Position numbers and translations under genes: made by a program. The notes under the pieces were generated by a model. That model saw only the letters and a list, made by a program, of their open reading frames with translations, was not told where the DNA came from and did no database searches. Below, piece by piece: positions 23,487-30,275 of a stretch of DNA of 34,668 nt. Position 1 is the stretch's first letter, and each line of letters begins with the position of its first letter. Origin of the DNA: an uncultured Senegalimassilia sp. (GTDB lineage: Bacteria > Actinomycetota > Coriobacteriia > Coriobacteriales > Eggerthellaceae); NCBI GenBank assembly GCA_934661765.1, contig CAKUJT010000016.1, positions 1-34,668 of the forward strand, in the 5' to 3' direction.

Positions 23487-24371
23487 TTACCAGCTCAGAA
23501 GCTCGTAGCCGGTTTCCGTGACCACCAGCTGCACCTCCCATTGGGCGGAAGGCTTGCGGTCCGCAGTGCGGACGGTCCACCCATTGGGGTCGGTCATATC
23601 GATATCGTGGCTTCCCATGTTGATCATGGGCTCGATGGTGAAGCAGCAGCCCGGTGCCAGCACCATGCCCGTTCCGGGGTCGGACACGTGGCTGACGAAG
23701 GGATCTTCGTGGAACTCCAGGCCGATGCCGTGGCCGCCGAACTCGCGCACCACCGAGAAACCCTGCGCATGGGCGTATTCGTGAACAGCAGCGCCCACAT
23801 CGCCCAAAAGTCCCCACGGCTCCACTGCGGCAAGACCCGCCTCAAGCGCCTTTTTCGTTTCCTCGACCAAGCGACGCTTCTCATCGGACACCTCGCCGAT
23901 GCAGAACATGCGCGAGGAATCGGAGTAGTAGCCGTCCAGGATGGTCGAACAGTCGACGTTAACGATATCGCCGTCTTTCAGCACATCATCAGGAGACGGG
24001 ATGCCGTGGCAGACCACCTCGTTGATGGACGTGCAGACGCTTTTCGGATAGCCCTCGTAATCAAGGTCGGCCGGGATGCCGCCATGCTCGACGGTGTAAT
24101 CGTAGATCCACTTGTCGATCTCCTCGGTGGTGACGCCCGCGCCGATGCGCTCCGCCACAAGATCCAGCACGCCGATGTTGATGGCGGCGCTTCTCTTGAT
24201 GCCCTCGATCTCCTCCGGCGTTTTCAGCAGACTGCGCTGAGGAACCTCGAAGCCCTGCTCGTAAAGGCTTTGCAGGCGCTCGTCGAAATCAAGGTGGCAC
24301 TTCTTGTATTTGCGCCCGCTGCCGCACCAGCATTCGTCGTTGCGACCGGGGCTTTTCAGATTGTCGTACAT
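23487..24371 (-). CDS. map: Type I methionine aminopeptidase with N-terminal SEC-C zinc motif
   Basis: Removes the initiator methionine from nascent proteins. The 294-residue product starts with a SEC-C zinc-binding motif (C14, C16, C25, H26 in CWCGSGRKYKKCH), absent from E. coli Map but known in a subgroup of bacterial MetAPs. The catalytic domain has H122 in CHGIPS and the five metal ligands D140, D151, H214, E247 and E279, all present. The ATG has AAAGGA six bases upstream. A TACAAT at 24396-24401 (minus strand) could be the -10, giving a leader of under 20 bases. It lies 127 bases after pheT with a terminator between, so it is an independent unit. Confidence 0.97.
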   Translation of the reverse strand: MYDNLKSPGRNDECWCGSGRKYKKCHLDFDERLQSLYEQGFEVPQRSLLKTPEEIEGIKRSAAINIGVLDLVAERIGAGVTTEEIDKWIYDYTVEHGGIPADLDYEGYPKSVCTSINEVVCHGIPSPDDVLKDGDIVNVDCSTILDGYYSDSSRMFCIGEVSDEKRRLVEETKKALEAGLAAVEPWGLLGDVGAAVHEYAHAQGFSVVREFGGHGIGLEFHEDPFVSHVSDPGTGMVLAPGCCFTIEPMINMGSHDIDMTDPNGWTVRTADRKPSAQWEVQLVVTETGYELLSW

Positions 24372-24395
24372 ACCGCATCCTTTCGTTTGCGCTCC

Positions 24396-24401
24396 ATTGT
24401 A
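24396..24401 (-). promoter_or_regulatory. Candidate -10 of map
   Basis: TACAAT on the minus strand, 24 bases before the map ATG, located after the pheT terminator. The -35 region is weak. Confidence 0.45.
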
Positions 24402-24437
24402 ACGCTGTTAGCCATGGTTAAGTCTTAGAATCCGCCT

Positions 24438-24476
24438 GAAACAAGGAAACCGCCGGGCATGGACTCGGCGGCTTCC
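24438..24476 (-). terminator. Intrinsic terminator after pheT
   Basis: An 11-bp stem with one G-U pair (24466-24476 with 24445-24455) and a 10-base loop is followed on the minus strand by TTGTTTC. It lies 22 bases past the pheT stop codon. Confidence 0.85.
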
Positions 24477-24498
24477 CTAGCGCGTGGGCTGATCGCCT

Positions 24499-26994
24499 TT
24501 ACGCGCGGACCTCGGCGCCGGTGGCGCCGCAGACCTTCTTCACCAGCTTCGCGTGGGCCTTATCGACCTCTTCGCCGGTAAGCGTGCGATCGGCAGCGCG
24601 GTACGTCAGCGCATACGCCATGGACTTCTTGCCCTGGCCGATGCGCTCGGAATCGCGGTACACGTCGAACAGGCGCACCTCGGCCAGCAGCTTGCCTCCC
24701 GCAGACGACATGCACTGCTCCAGACGCTCGTGCGTGACGTCCTCGTCGACCACGAACGCCTGGTCGATGGAAACGGCCGGGAACGTGGGCACGTCGACGT
24801 AATCGCGTGCGGGGCGGCAGGCCTTAGCAAGCGCCTCGACGTCCAGCTCGAAGGCCACGACGGGCGCCTGCGCGTCATAGGCTGCGCAAGCCAGCGGATG
24901 CAGCTCGCCCACCCAGCCGAGCACCGTGCCGCCGGAGAGCACCTGGGCGGCGCGGCCGGGCTGCAGATGCGGGGCCTCCTGCGCGGCCAGCGCCTTATAG
25001 CGGACCTTCGGGATGGCCAGCTCGCGCATCAGGTTCTCCACGACGCCCTTGCCGTCGAAGAAGTCGAACGCCGCGGGCTGCACGTTCCAAGCCGCGTCGC
25101 CGAACGCACCGGCCATGACGCCGGCCAGGCGGCGGCGCTCCTTGGGCTGCTTCTTGCCTTCGTGAGCGAAGAACACCATGCCCTGCTCGTAGAGCTGGAT
25201 GTTCTTCACACCGCGAGCCTGGTTGTGCGCCACCGAGCGCAAAAGGCCCGGGATGATGCTCTGGCGCATGACCGACTGGTCGGAGTTCATGGGGTTGATA
25301 AGCTCCACGGGATCGCCCAGCCCCTCGACGGGCATGCGCAGACGCTCGAGCTCGGTGGGCTCGGCGAAGGAATACGTCATGGTCTCGTTGAGGCCGGATG
25401 CGGTCATGGTGCGGTTGACGGTATCCAGCACGTGCTCCATATGGGAGCGCACGCCGAAGCGGCCGCGGCCGCCGGGCAGCGTCTCGGGGATGAGATCCAT
25501 GCCGTACAGGCGCAGCACCTCCTCGTACAGGTCGATCTCGCGCGGCAGGTCGGGGCGGAAGGTGGGGGAAACCACGTCCAGCACGTCCTCGTCGGCGGTA
25601 TCTTCGACCTTGCAGCCCAAGCGCTCCAGGATCTCGACGATGAACTCGCGCGGGATCTGGGCGCCCATCATGGAGCGGAAGCGCGGGATGCGGAACTTCA
25701 ACTGCGCGGCGGTGCTAGGCTCGGGCCACACGTCGATGATGCCCTGGTCGTCGGCCGCGGCAGCGCTCACGGTGCCGCCGGCGACCTCCACGATGAGCGC
25801 AGCAGCGGCAGCGGAACGCGCCTCGATGCCGTGGTCGTCCACACCGCGCTCGTAGCGCATGGAGCTTTCGCTGATAAGCCCGAGGTTGCGGCTGGTGCGA
25901 CTGGTGCGGCCGGCCTCGAACGTAGCGGCCTCCAGCAGGATGTTCACCGTATCGTCGGTCACCTCGGTATCAAGACCGCCCATGACGCCGGCCAAGGCCA
26001 CCGCGCCCTGCTCGGGGGTGGAGATGACGGTCATGTCGCTGGTAAGGGTGCGCTTCTCGCCGTCGAGCGTGGTCAGCGGCTCGCCGTCTTGCGCGGCGCG
26101 CACCACGATGTGCGCACGGCCATCGGCGTTCTTCAGCTTGTCCAGGTCGAACGCATGCAGCGGCTGGCCGAACAGGAACAGGATGTAGTTCGTGACGTCG
26201 ACGATGTTGTTGACGGAGCGCTGGCCGATAGCGGCAAGACGCTCGACCATCCAGTCGGGGCTGGGGCCTACCTTGCAGCCGCGGATGACGCGCGCCGTGT
26301 AGCGCGGGCAGCGCTTGGCGTCCTCGACCGTGATCTGGACCTCTTCGTCAACGGGGGTTGCGGAGGCGTCGAGCTGGAGCTTGGCGGCCATCTCCGCCAG
26401 CGGGTCGTTCCAGTCGCGACGGTACATCGCGCCCACCTCGCGAGCCAGGCCGGCGATGGAGAGGCTGTCGGGGCGGTTCGGGGTGATCTCCAGGTCGAGC
26501 ACGGTATCGGTGAGACCGGCGTACTCGGCGAACGGGACGCCCACCGGGGCATCTTCGGGCAAGATCATGATGCCGTCATGGTCGCCGCTCAGACCGAGCT
26601 CGCGTGCGGAGCAGTTCATGCCGAAGCTGGCGACGCCGCGAAGCTTGGACTTCTTGATCTTCACATCGCCGGGCAGCTCCGCGCCCACCATGGCAGTGAC
26701 GATATGGTCGCCCTCGTTGAAGTTCTGGGCGCCGCAGACGATCTGCAGCGGCTCGGGGTTGCCTTCTTTATCGACGTTGAGCCCGCCCACGTCGACCGAG
26801 CACACCCACATATGATCGGAGTCGGGATGATGCTCCTTTTTGAGCACCTTGGCGGTTACCACATGGTCGAACGCGGCGCCAAGCGTCTCAACGCCCTCCA
26901 CGCCCGTTCCCGTAAGGTCGAGTTTGTCGCAGAACGCCTTGATGTCCGTAGGGACCTCAACGTATTCGTTCAGCCATTTCAACGATACTTTCAT
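24499..26994 (-). CDS. pheT: Phenylalanine--tRNA ligase beta subunit
   Basis: Beta chain of the alpha2-beta2 PheRS, cytoplasmic. The 831-residue length fits. Domain order: an N-terminal module starting MKVSLKWLNEYV, an EMAP/OB-type tRNA-binding domain (about 40-155), the B3/B4 editing region (about 210-390, which clears Tyr-tRNA-Phe in characterised enzymes), a B5 domain (about 415-485), the catalytic-like core, and the C-terminal FDX-ACB anticodon-binding domain (last 95 residues). The N-terminal CSARELGLSGDHDGIMIL block is typical. It is preceded by a moderate ribosome-binding site and by a 211-base spacer after pheS containing a CATCGGCC/GGCCGATG hairpin. It is expected to share the T-box-controlled message. 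Confidence 0.97.
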   Translation of the reverse strand: MKVSLKWLNEYVEVPTDIKAFCDKLDLTGTGVEGVETLGAAFDHVVTAKVLKKEHHPDSDHMWVCSVDVGGLNVDKEGNPEPLQIVCGAQNFNEGDHIVTAMVGAELPGDVKIKKSKLRGVASFGMNCSARELGLSGDHDGIMILPEDAPVGVPFAEYAGLTDTVLDLEITPNRPDSLSIAGLAREVGAMYRRDWNDPLAEMAAKLQLDASATPVDEEVQITVEDAKRCPRYTARVIRGCKVGPSPDWMVERLAAIGQRSVNNIVDVTNYILFLFGQPLHAFDLDKLKNADGRAHIVVRAAQDGEPLTTLDGEKRTLTSDMTVISTPEQGAVALAGVMGGLDTEVTDDTVNILLEAATFEAGRTSRTSRNLGLISESSMRYERGVDDHGIEARSAAAAALIVEVAGGTVSAAAADDQGIIDVWPEPSTAAQLKFRIPRFRSMMGAQIPREFIVEILERLGCKVEDTADEDVLDVVSPTFRPDLPREIDLYEEVLRLYGMDLIPETLPGGRGRFGVRSHMEHVLDTVNRTMTASGLNETMTYSFAEPTELERLRMPVEGLGDPVELINPMNSDQSVMRQSIIPGLLRSVAHNQARGVKNIQLYEQGMVFFAHEGKKQPKERRRLAGVMAGAFGDAAWNVQPAAFDFFDGKGVVENLMRELAIPKVRYKALAAQEAPHLQPGRAAQVLSGGTVLGWVGELHPLACAAYDAQAPVVAFELDVEALAKACRPARDYVDVPTFPAVSIDQAFVVDEDVTHERLEQCMSSAGGKLLAEVRLFDVYRDSERIGQGKKSMAYALTYRAADRTLTGEEVDKAHAKLVKKVCGATGAEVRA

Positions 26995-27205
26995 GACATT
27001 CTCTTTCTATGACATCGGCCAAGGCCGATGAAAATCAGTGGGACGGCCGAGCTTGCCGGAATCGGCCTGGATGGCGAAGCGCCGTATCAAACGCATCCGA
27101 CCAAGCCGAGCACGGCCATCGCCCGTGCGCCGAAAGCGAAAAACCCGAGCTGGGTTCCGCCGATCCGCGCCGTCGAGCGACTTCGCCGCCGTCGAGCAAA
27201 CGGGG
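26995..27205. other. Spacer between pheS and pheT
   Basis: 211 bases without a convincing gene. On the minus strand AACCC/GGGTT with T5 (about 27140-27157) resembles a weak terminator. An 8-bp hairpin CATCGGCC/GGCCGATG (27013-27030) lies just before pheT. An 11-base string CGCCGTCGAGC occurs twice, at 27168-27178 and 27187-27197. No tRNA fold or T-box motif was found. Confidence 0.5.
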
Positions 27206-28288
27206 CTAGAACTGGCGAAGGAAGCGCATATCGCCCTCGAGCAGCATGCGCAGGTCGGGGACGTTGTACTTCAAGCACGCAACGCGCTCGACGCCCACGC
27301 CGAACGCGAAGCCCGAATACTCCTCCGGATCGATGCCCGACATGCTGAGCACGTTGGGGTCAACCATGCCGCAGCCCAAGATCTCCAGCCAGCCCGTGCC
27401 CTTGCACATGCGGCAGCGCTCGCCGTCGTGCAGATGGCCCGTGCCGCCGCACACGCCGCAGCTGACGTCCGCCTCGGCGGAAGGCTCGGTGAACGGGAAG
27501 TAGTGGGCGCGGAAGCGCGTCTTGCGATCGGGGCCGAACATCTGCTTGCAGAAGTAATCGAGCGTGCCCTTCAGGTCGCCGAACGAGATTCCCTTGTCGA
27601 CGACCAGACCCTCGATCTGCGTGAACTGAGGCAGATGGCTGGGGTCGGCCACGTCGCGGCGATACACCTTACCCGGGGCGATGATGTAGATGGGCGGCTT
27701 CTGCTGCTCCATGACGTGTACCTGCACACCAGAGGTCTGCGTGCGCAGCAGCACCTTGGACTCACCGCGCACCGCGGACTCCTCGCCGGAGCGATCGACC
27801 ACGTAGAAGGTGTCCTGCATACTGCGGCTGGGATGGTCGGCCGGGGCGTTGAGCGCCTCGAAGTTATAGTAGTCGGTTTCCACCTCGGGACCTTGGGCCA
27901 CGGTGTAGCCCAAACCCAGGAAGATTTCGGAGATCTGATCGGTGATGGCGTTGATGAGATGGCGCGTGCCCACCTGCTGGCCGCGGCCCGGCAGCGTGAC
28001 GTCGACAGCCGCCGCATCGATAGCAGCCTCAAGCTCCTTGGCGGCAAGCGCGCGCTTGCGCTCCTCGAGCGCCGCCTCGACGGCGCCGCGCACCTCGTTC
28101 ACCGCTTTGCCCACAGCGGCGCGCTCCTCCTTCGCCACCTGGCCCATGCCGCGCAGGTAGCCCGTCAGCGTGCCAGCCTTGCCCAGCACCGCCACGCGCA
28201 CCTCCTCGAGCGCGGAAGTGTCCGCAGCCTGTTCGATGGCGGCCAGCGTGCTCGTGCGCAACGCCGACAGCTCGTCCACGATTGCCAT
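27206..28288 (-). CDS. pheS: Phenylalanine--tRNA ligase alpha subunit
   Basis: Catalytic chain of PheRS. The ATG at 28288 (MAIVDELSALR) has AAGGA eight bases upstream and gives 360 residues; a start six codons earlier is less likely. The N-terminal coiled-coil tRNA-binding arm covers about 1-85. The class II core follows, with the HPSRSMQDTFYV motif, FPFTEPSAEADVSC, a four-cysteine knuckle (CGVCGG then CRMCKGTGW) and the motif 3 region FAFGVGVERVACLKY. Where most relatives read GAGMVHPNV this protein reads GCGMVDPNV, two substitutions next to the active site. Expression is probably governed by the T-box leader directly upstream. Confidence 0.97.
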   Translation of the reverse strand: MAIVDELSALRTSTLAAIEQAADTSALEEVRVAVLGKAGTLTGYLRGMGQVAKEERAAVGKAVNEVRGAVEAALEERKRALAAKELEAAIDAAAVDVTLPGRGQQVGTRHLINAITDQISEIFLGLGYTVAQGPEVETDYYNFEALNAPADHPSRSMQDTFYVVDRSGEESAVRGESKVLLRTQTSGVQVHVMEQQKPPIYIIAPGKVYRRDVADPSHLPQFTQIEGLVVDKGISFGDLKGTLDYFCKQMFGPDRKTRFRAHYFPFTEPSAEADVSCGVCGGTGHLHDGERCRMCKGTGWLEILGCGMVDPNVLSMSGIDPEEYSGFAFGVGVERVACLKYNVPDLRMLLEGDMRFLRQF

Positions 28289-28336
28289 GTGTCCGATCCT
28301 TTCCACATTTGCCGACGGCCGCCGTATGCGGCCAAT

Positions 28337-28636
28337 AAAAAAGAGCCCTCTTCGCCTTTGGCCTGGAATCTACCCAGTCCAAGGACGAGAGAAGGCTCTC
28401 GCGGTACCACCTTGGTTGACGGACGCGCACCTGCGCGAACCGCCCGCTTCATTCGCCCCGATAACGGAGGGCGCCCGCCACGGCCTACTAAAACGTCCGC
28501 GCTTGCCGCGCCCCGCTTTCAGCCATGATGCTCGGAAGGGAATCGACGCGCTTGCCGCCCGGGTCCTTTCAGCCGATGAGACCCGTCTCTGCCGACCGCG
28601 ATGATGCGCGCCGCTGTCTTCGTCTATGCATGTGCC
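28337..28636 (-). ncRNA. T-box riboswitch leader of pheST
   Basis: On the minus strand the T-box sequence AAGGTGGTACCGCG lies at 28400-28413, where uncharged tRNA acceptor ends pair. It is followed by a terminator whose arms (28391-28400 and 28342-28353) are next to six T (28337-28342). Upstream, CCGTTATC ... GAATGAAGCGG matches the conserved segment preceding the antiterminator (stem II region). UUC codons at 28542-28540 and 28537-28535, about 100 bases into the leader, are candidate Phe specifiers; I cannot place the specifier loop with certainty. Established T-box logic: uncharged tRNA-Phe stabilises the antiterminator and turns pheST on. Confidence 0.93.
28342..28399 (-). terminator. T-box terminator hairpin
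   Basis: The minus-strand arm AGAGCCTTCT pairs with AGAGGGCTCT (one G-U pair) followed by TTTTTT. The 5' arm partly overlaps the bases just after the T-box motif, so terminator and antiterminator exclude each other. Confidence 0.85.
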
Positions 28637-28641
28637 TACGG

Positions 28642-28647
28642 AGTATA
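28642..28647 (-). promoter_or_regulatory. -10 element of the pheST leader
   Basis: TATACT on the minus strand, placed so transcription starts near 28635, just before the T-box stem I. The -35 is not evident. Confidence 0.5.
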
Positions 28648-28921
28648 CCGCAAACATCGGCGATTCGTAGCGTTTTCCATATCGCGCGCACCCGACGCAA
28701 GAAGGATTAGGCCTCGTGGAAACAAGCCGGGACCACCCGGCGTTGGAATAGGCGAGGCCGCAGCATGCCCCGCAATCCGCCCGCATCACGCCGGCAAAGC
28801 ACGCTCCGAATCACGAATCGACCGATGACGAAGTCAAGCTAATCTTGGCAAAGGAGAATCCGGCGTAGGGACCGGGCACCCGGTCGAGCGCCACACAACC
28901 CCCGCAAAGCAGTAGTACCAT
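28648..28921. other. Divergent intergenic region with GC-rich inverted repeats
   Basis: No gene supported. It holds a nested fold: an outer GGCCTCG/CGAGGCC (28710-28716 with 28753-28759) and an inner GCCGGG/CCCGGC with an ACCA loop (28726-28741). A second hairpin GACCGGG/CCCGGTC with a two-base loop lies at 28870-28885. These could belong to a GNAT leader RNA or be cruciform elements. Confidence 0.45.
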
Positions 28922-28955
28922 GGGCTCCTGATCGAAAACGAGAAGGAGCCCTTTT
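28922..28955 (+). promoter_or_regulatory. Hairpin enclosing the GNAT ribosome-binding site, with T run
   Basis: GGGCTCCT (28922-28929) pairs with AGGAGCCC (28944-28951). The arms continue inward through a GA/GA mismatch pair and TCG/CGA to an AAAA loop. The Shine-Dalgarno AAGGAG (28943-28948) is inside the 3' arm, and TTTT follows directly, one base before the ATG. It therefore has the form of an intrinsic terminator as well as of a ribosome-binding-site lock. Confidence 0.65.
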
Positions 28956-28956
28956 C

Positions 28957-29559
28957 ATGACAACTCCCGTCATCCGCCTTGCGACCAGCGCCGACTCCGA
29001 CGCCATCTTGGGCATCTATACGCCCTACATAGACACATCTATAACGTTCGAGGAAGAAGCGCCCACGCGCAAGGCTTTTCAAGCCCGCACGGACGGCGTA
29101 CTTGCCGCCCACCCCTACCTGGTTGCCGAGCTTGACGGCAAAGTGGCGGGCTACGCTTACGCCCATGAGCTGCGCGAACGCGGCGCATACCGATGGAATT
29201 CCGAGCTTTCCGTTTATCTCGCGCCCGCCGCGCAGGGCCATGGGTTGGGCGCCGTGCTGTACCGCGCGCTCATCGAGCTATGCGCCGCACAGGGCATCAA
29301 AGCGGTATATGGCATTGTGACCAGCCCGAACGATCCCAGCCAACGCCTGCACGAAGGCCTCGGCTTCGAGGTGATGGGGCACCAGCGCCACGCCGGCTTC
29401 AAAAGCGGGCAATGGCATGACGTCACCTGGTACGTGAAGTTCCTGACCGACCGGTTCGAGGACGACCCCGCTTCCCCGACGCCCTTCCCGCTGCTGTGCG
29501 ACCAGCAACCACAGGCAGTGAAGAATATCTTAGATCGAGCGAACTCGTCCCTGCGATAA
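28957..29559 (+). CDS. GNAT N-acetyltransferase, phosphinothricin acetyltransferase-like
   Basis: Transfers acetyl from acetyl-CoA to an amine. The 200-residue product begins with the family pattern IRLATSADSDAILGIYTPYI then a TITFEEEAP segment. Motif A is visible as the AYRWNSELSVYLAPAAQGHGLGAVLYRALIE stretch (QGHGLG contacts CoA). YGIVTSPNDPSQRLHEGLGFE follows, and a final GQWHDVTWYVKFL, all as in PAT/YncA-type enzymes. These acetylate phosphinothricin, methionine sulfone or sulfoximine in studied members; the natural substrate here is unknown. About 30 residues extend past the usual end. The start has AAGGAG eight bases upstream, hidden in a hairpin. The gene is divergent from pheST. Confidence 0.9.
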   Translation: MTTPVIRLATSADSDAILGIYTPYIDTSITFEEEAPTRKAFQARTDGVLAAHPYLVAELDGKVAGYAYAHELRERGAYRWNSELSVYLAPAAQGHGLGAVLYRALIELCAAQGIKAVYGIVTSPNDPSQRLHEGLGFEVMGHQRHAGFKSGQWHDVTWYVKFLTDRFEDDPASPTPFPLLCDQQPQAVKNILDRANSSLR

Positions 29560-29704
29560 AGCGCGACGACCCAGGTATGCCGAGCGCAACCCGCGCCTGC
29601 ACGCGATGCTGCCCGCCGTCCGCTGCGCAACGGATGGGAAACCATTAGGCAACGCCCGCCAGCGCGCACCCCGCCCCCTAGGCAAAGAGCAATACAGTAG
29701 ACAC

Positions 29705-29743
29705 CGCGCCCCGCAAGGCCGCAAACTCACCTTGCGGGGCGCG
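29705..29743. other. Long hairpin upstream of the zinc-ribbon gene
   Basis: A perfect 14-bp stem (29705-29718 with 29730-29743) and an 11-base loop lie in the 217-base gap after the GNAT gene. No T run follows; instead comes the 14-base string also found at 190-203. It may end the GNAT transcript inefficiently or be a mobile palindromic element. The rest of the gap shows nothing else. Confidence 0.5.
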
Positions 29744-29776
29744 ATACGCCGCACCACCAAAACGTTAGGGCACTTT

Positions 29777-30193
29777 ATGAACAACTTCTTCCAGCGATTA
29801 GCTCAACGCACTGCCGTATGGATGCAAGGCCGTTACGGCAACGACGACCTTTGCAACGCGCTGGTAGCGCTGGGCATCATCACCATGCTGGCTTCCATCC
29901 TGCCGCATTGCGGGTGGCTTTCCTATGTCGCGCTTGCGGCGATGGCGCTGGCCATTTGGCGCACCTGCTCGAAAAACATCGGGAAGCGCCGTCAAGAGAA
30001 CCAGAAGTACCTGCGCCTGTCCGCCAAACCCCGCCGCAGCTACGAGCTTGCGAAGAAGAAATGGTCCAACCGCAAGACCACGAAGTACTTCCGCTGCAAG
30101 AACTGCGGGCAGGAGCTTTCCGTGCCCCGCGGGAAAGGAACGATGCGCGTGGTGTGCCCAAAATGCAAGACGGAGACGAGGATGAAGTCGTAG
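29777..30193 (+). CDS. Small membrane protein with C-terminal zinc ribbon
   Basis: A 138-residue protein of unknown function. Two hydrophobic segments (about 25-42 and 47-64) form a membrane hairpin. A strongly basic stretch follows (RRQENQKYLR ... KKKWSNRKTTKYF), then a cytoplasmic zinc ribbon with two CxxC knuckles (C107/C110 and C127/C130; CKNCGQ and CPKCK). Proteins of this plan are common small hypotheticals in Coriobacteriia and Firmicutes. The basic patch and ribbon suggest nucleic acid or protein binding near the membrane, which is inference. The ATG has AGGG eight bases upstream. It converges on the UbiB-family gene and shares its terminator. Confidence 0.88.
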   Translation: MNNFFQRLAQRTAVWMQGRYGNDDLCNALVALGIITMLASILPHCGWLSYVALAAMALAIWRTCSKNIGKRRQENQKYLRLSAKPRRSYELAKKKWSNRKTTKYFRCKNCGQELSVPRGKGTMRVVCPKCKTETRMKS

Positions 30194-30219
30194 CCGACGC
30201 GCCAACCTGTCGAAAGAAC

Positions 30220-30275
30220 AAGCGAAGCCTGCAAAGGAAAGCGCCCTCGAAGGGCGCTTTCCTTATCTTCGCTTT
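30220..30275. terminator. Bidirectional terminator between zinc-ribbon gene and UbiB gene
   Basis: A 13-bp stem AAGGAAAGCGCCC/GGGCGCTTTCCTT (30234-30246 with 30252-30264) is surrounded by a second repeat AAGCGAAG/CTTCGCTT. The right arm overlaps the stop codon of the minus-strand UbiB gene. Confidence 0.8.

Noticed and set aside
24553..27012. Long plus-strand open frame (819 codons) opposite pheT
   Set aside because: Antisense to pheT, no ribosome-binding site, and a translation with no recognisable domains.
26995..27205. tRNA or second T-box between pheS and pheT
   Set aside because: No T-arm consensus, no CCA-ended acceptor pairing and no GGTGGTACCGCG motif on either strand.
28370..28789. 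Minus-strand frame over the T-box leader
   Set aside because: The RNA motifs explain the region; the frame lacks a ribosome-binding site.
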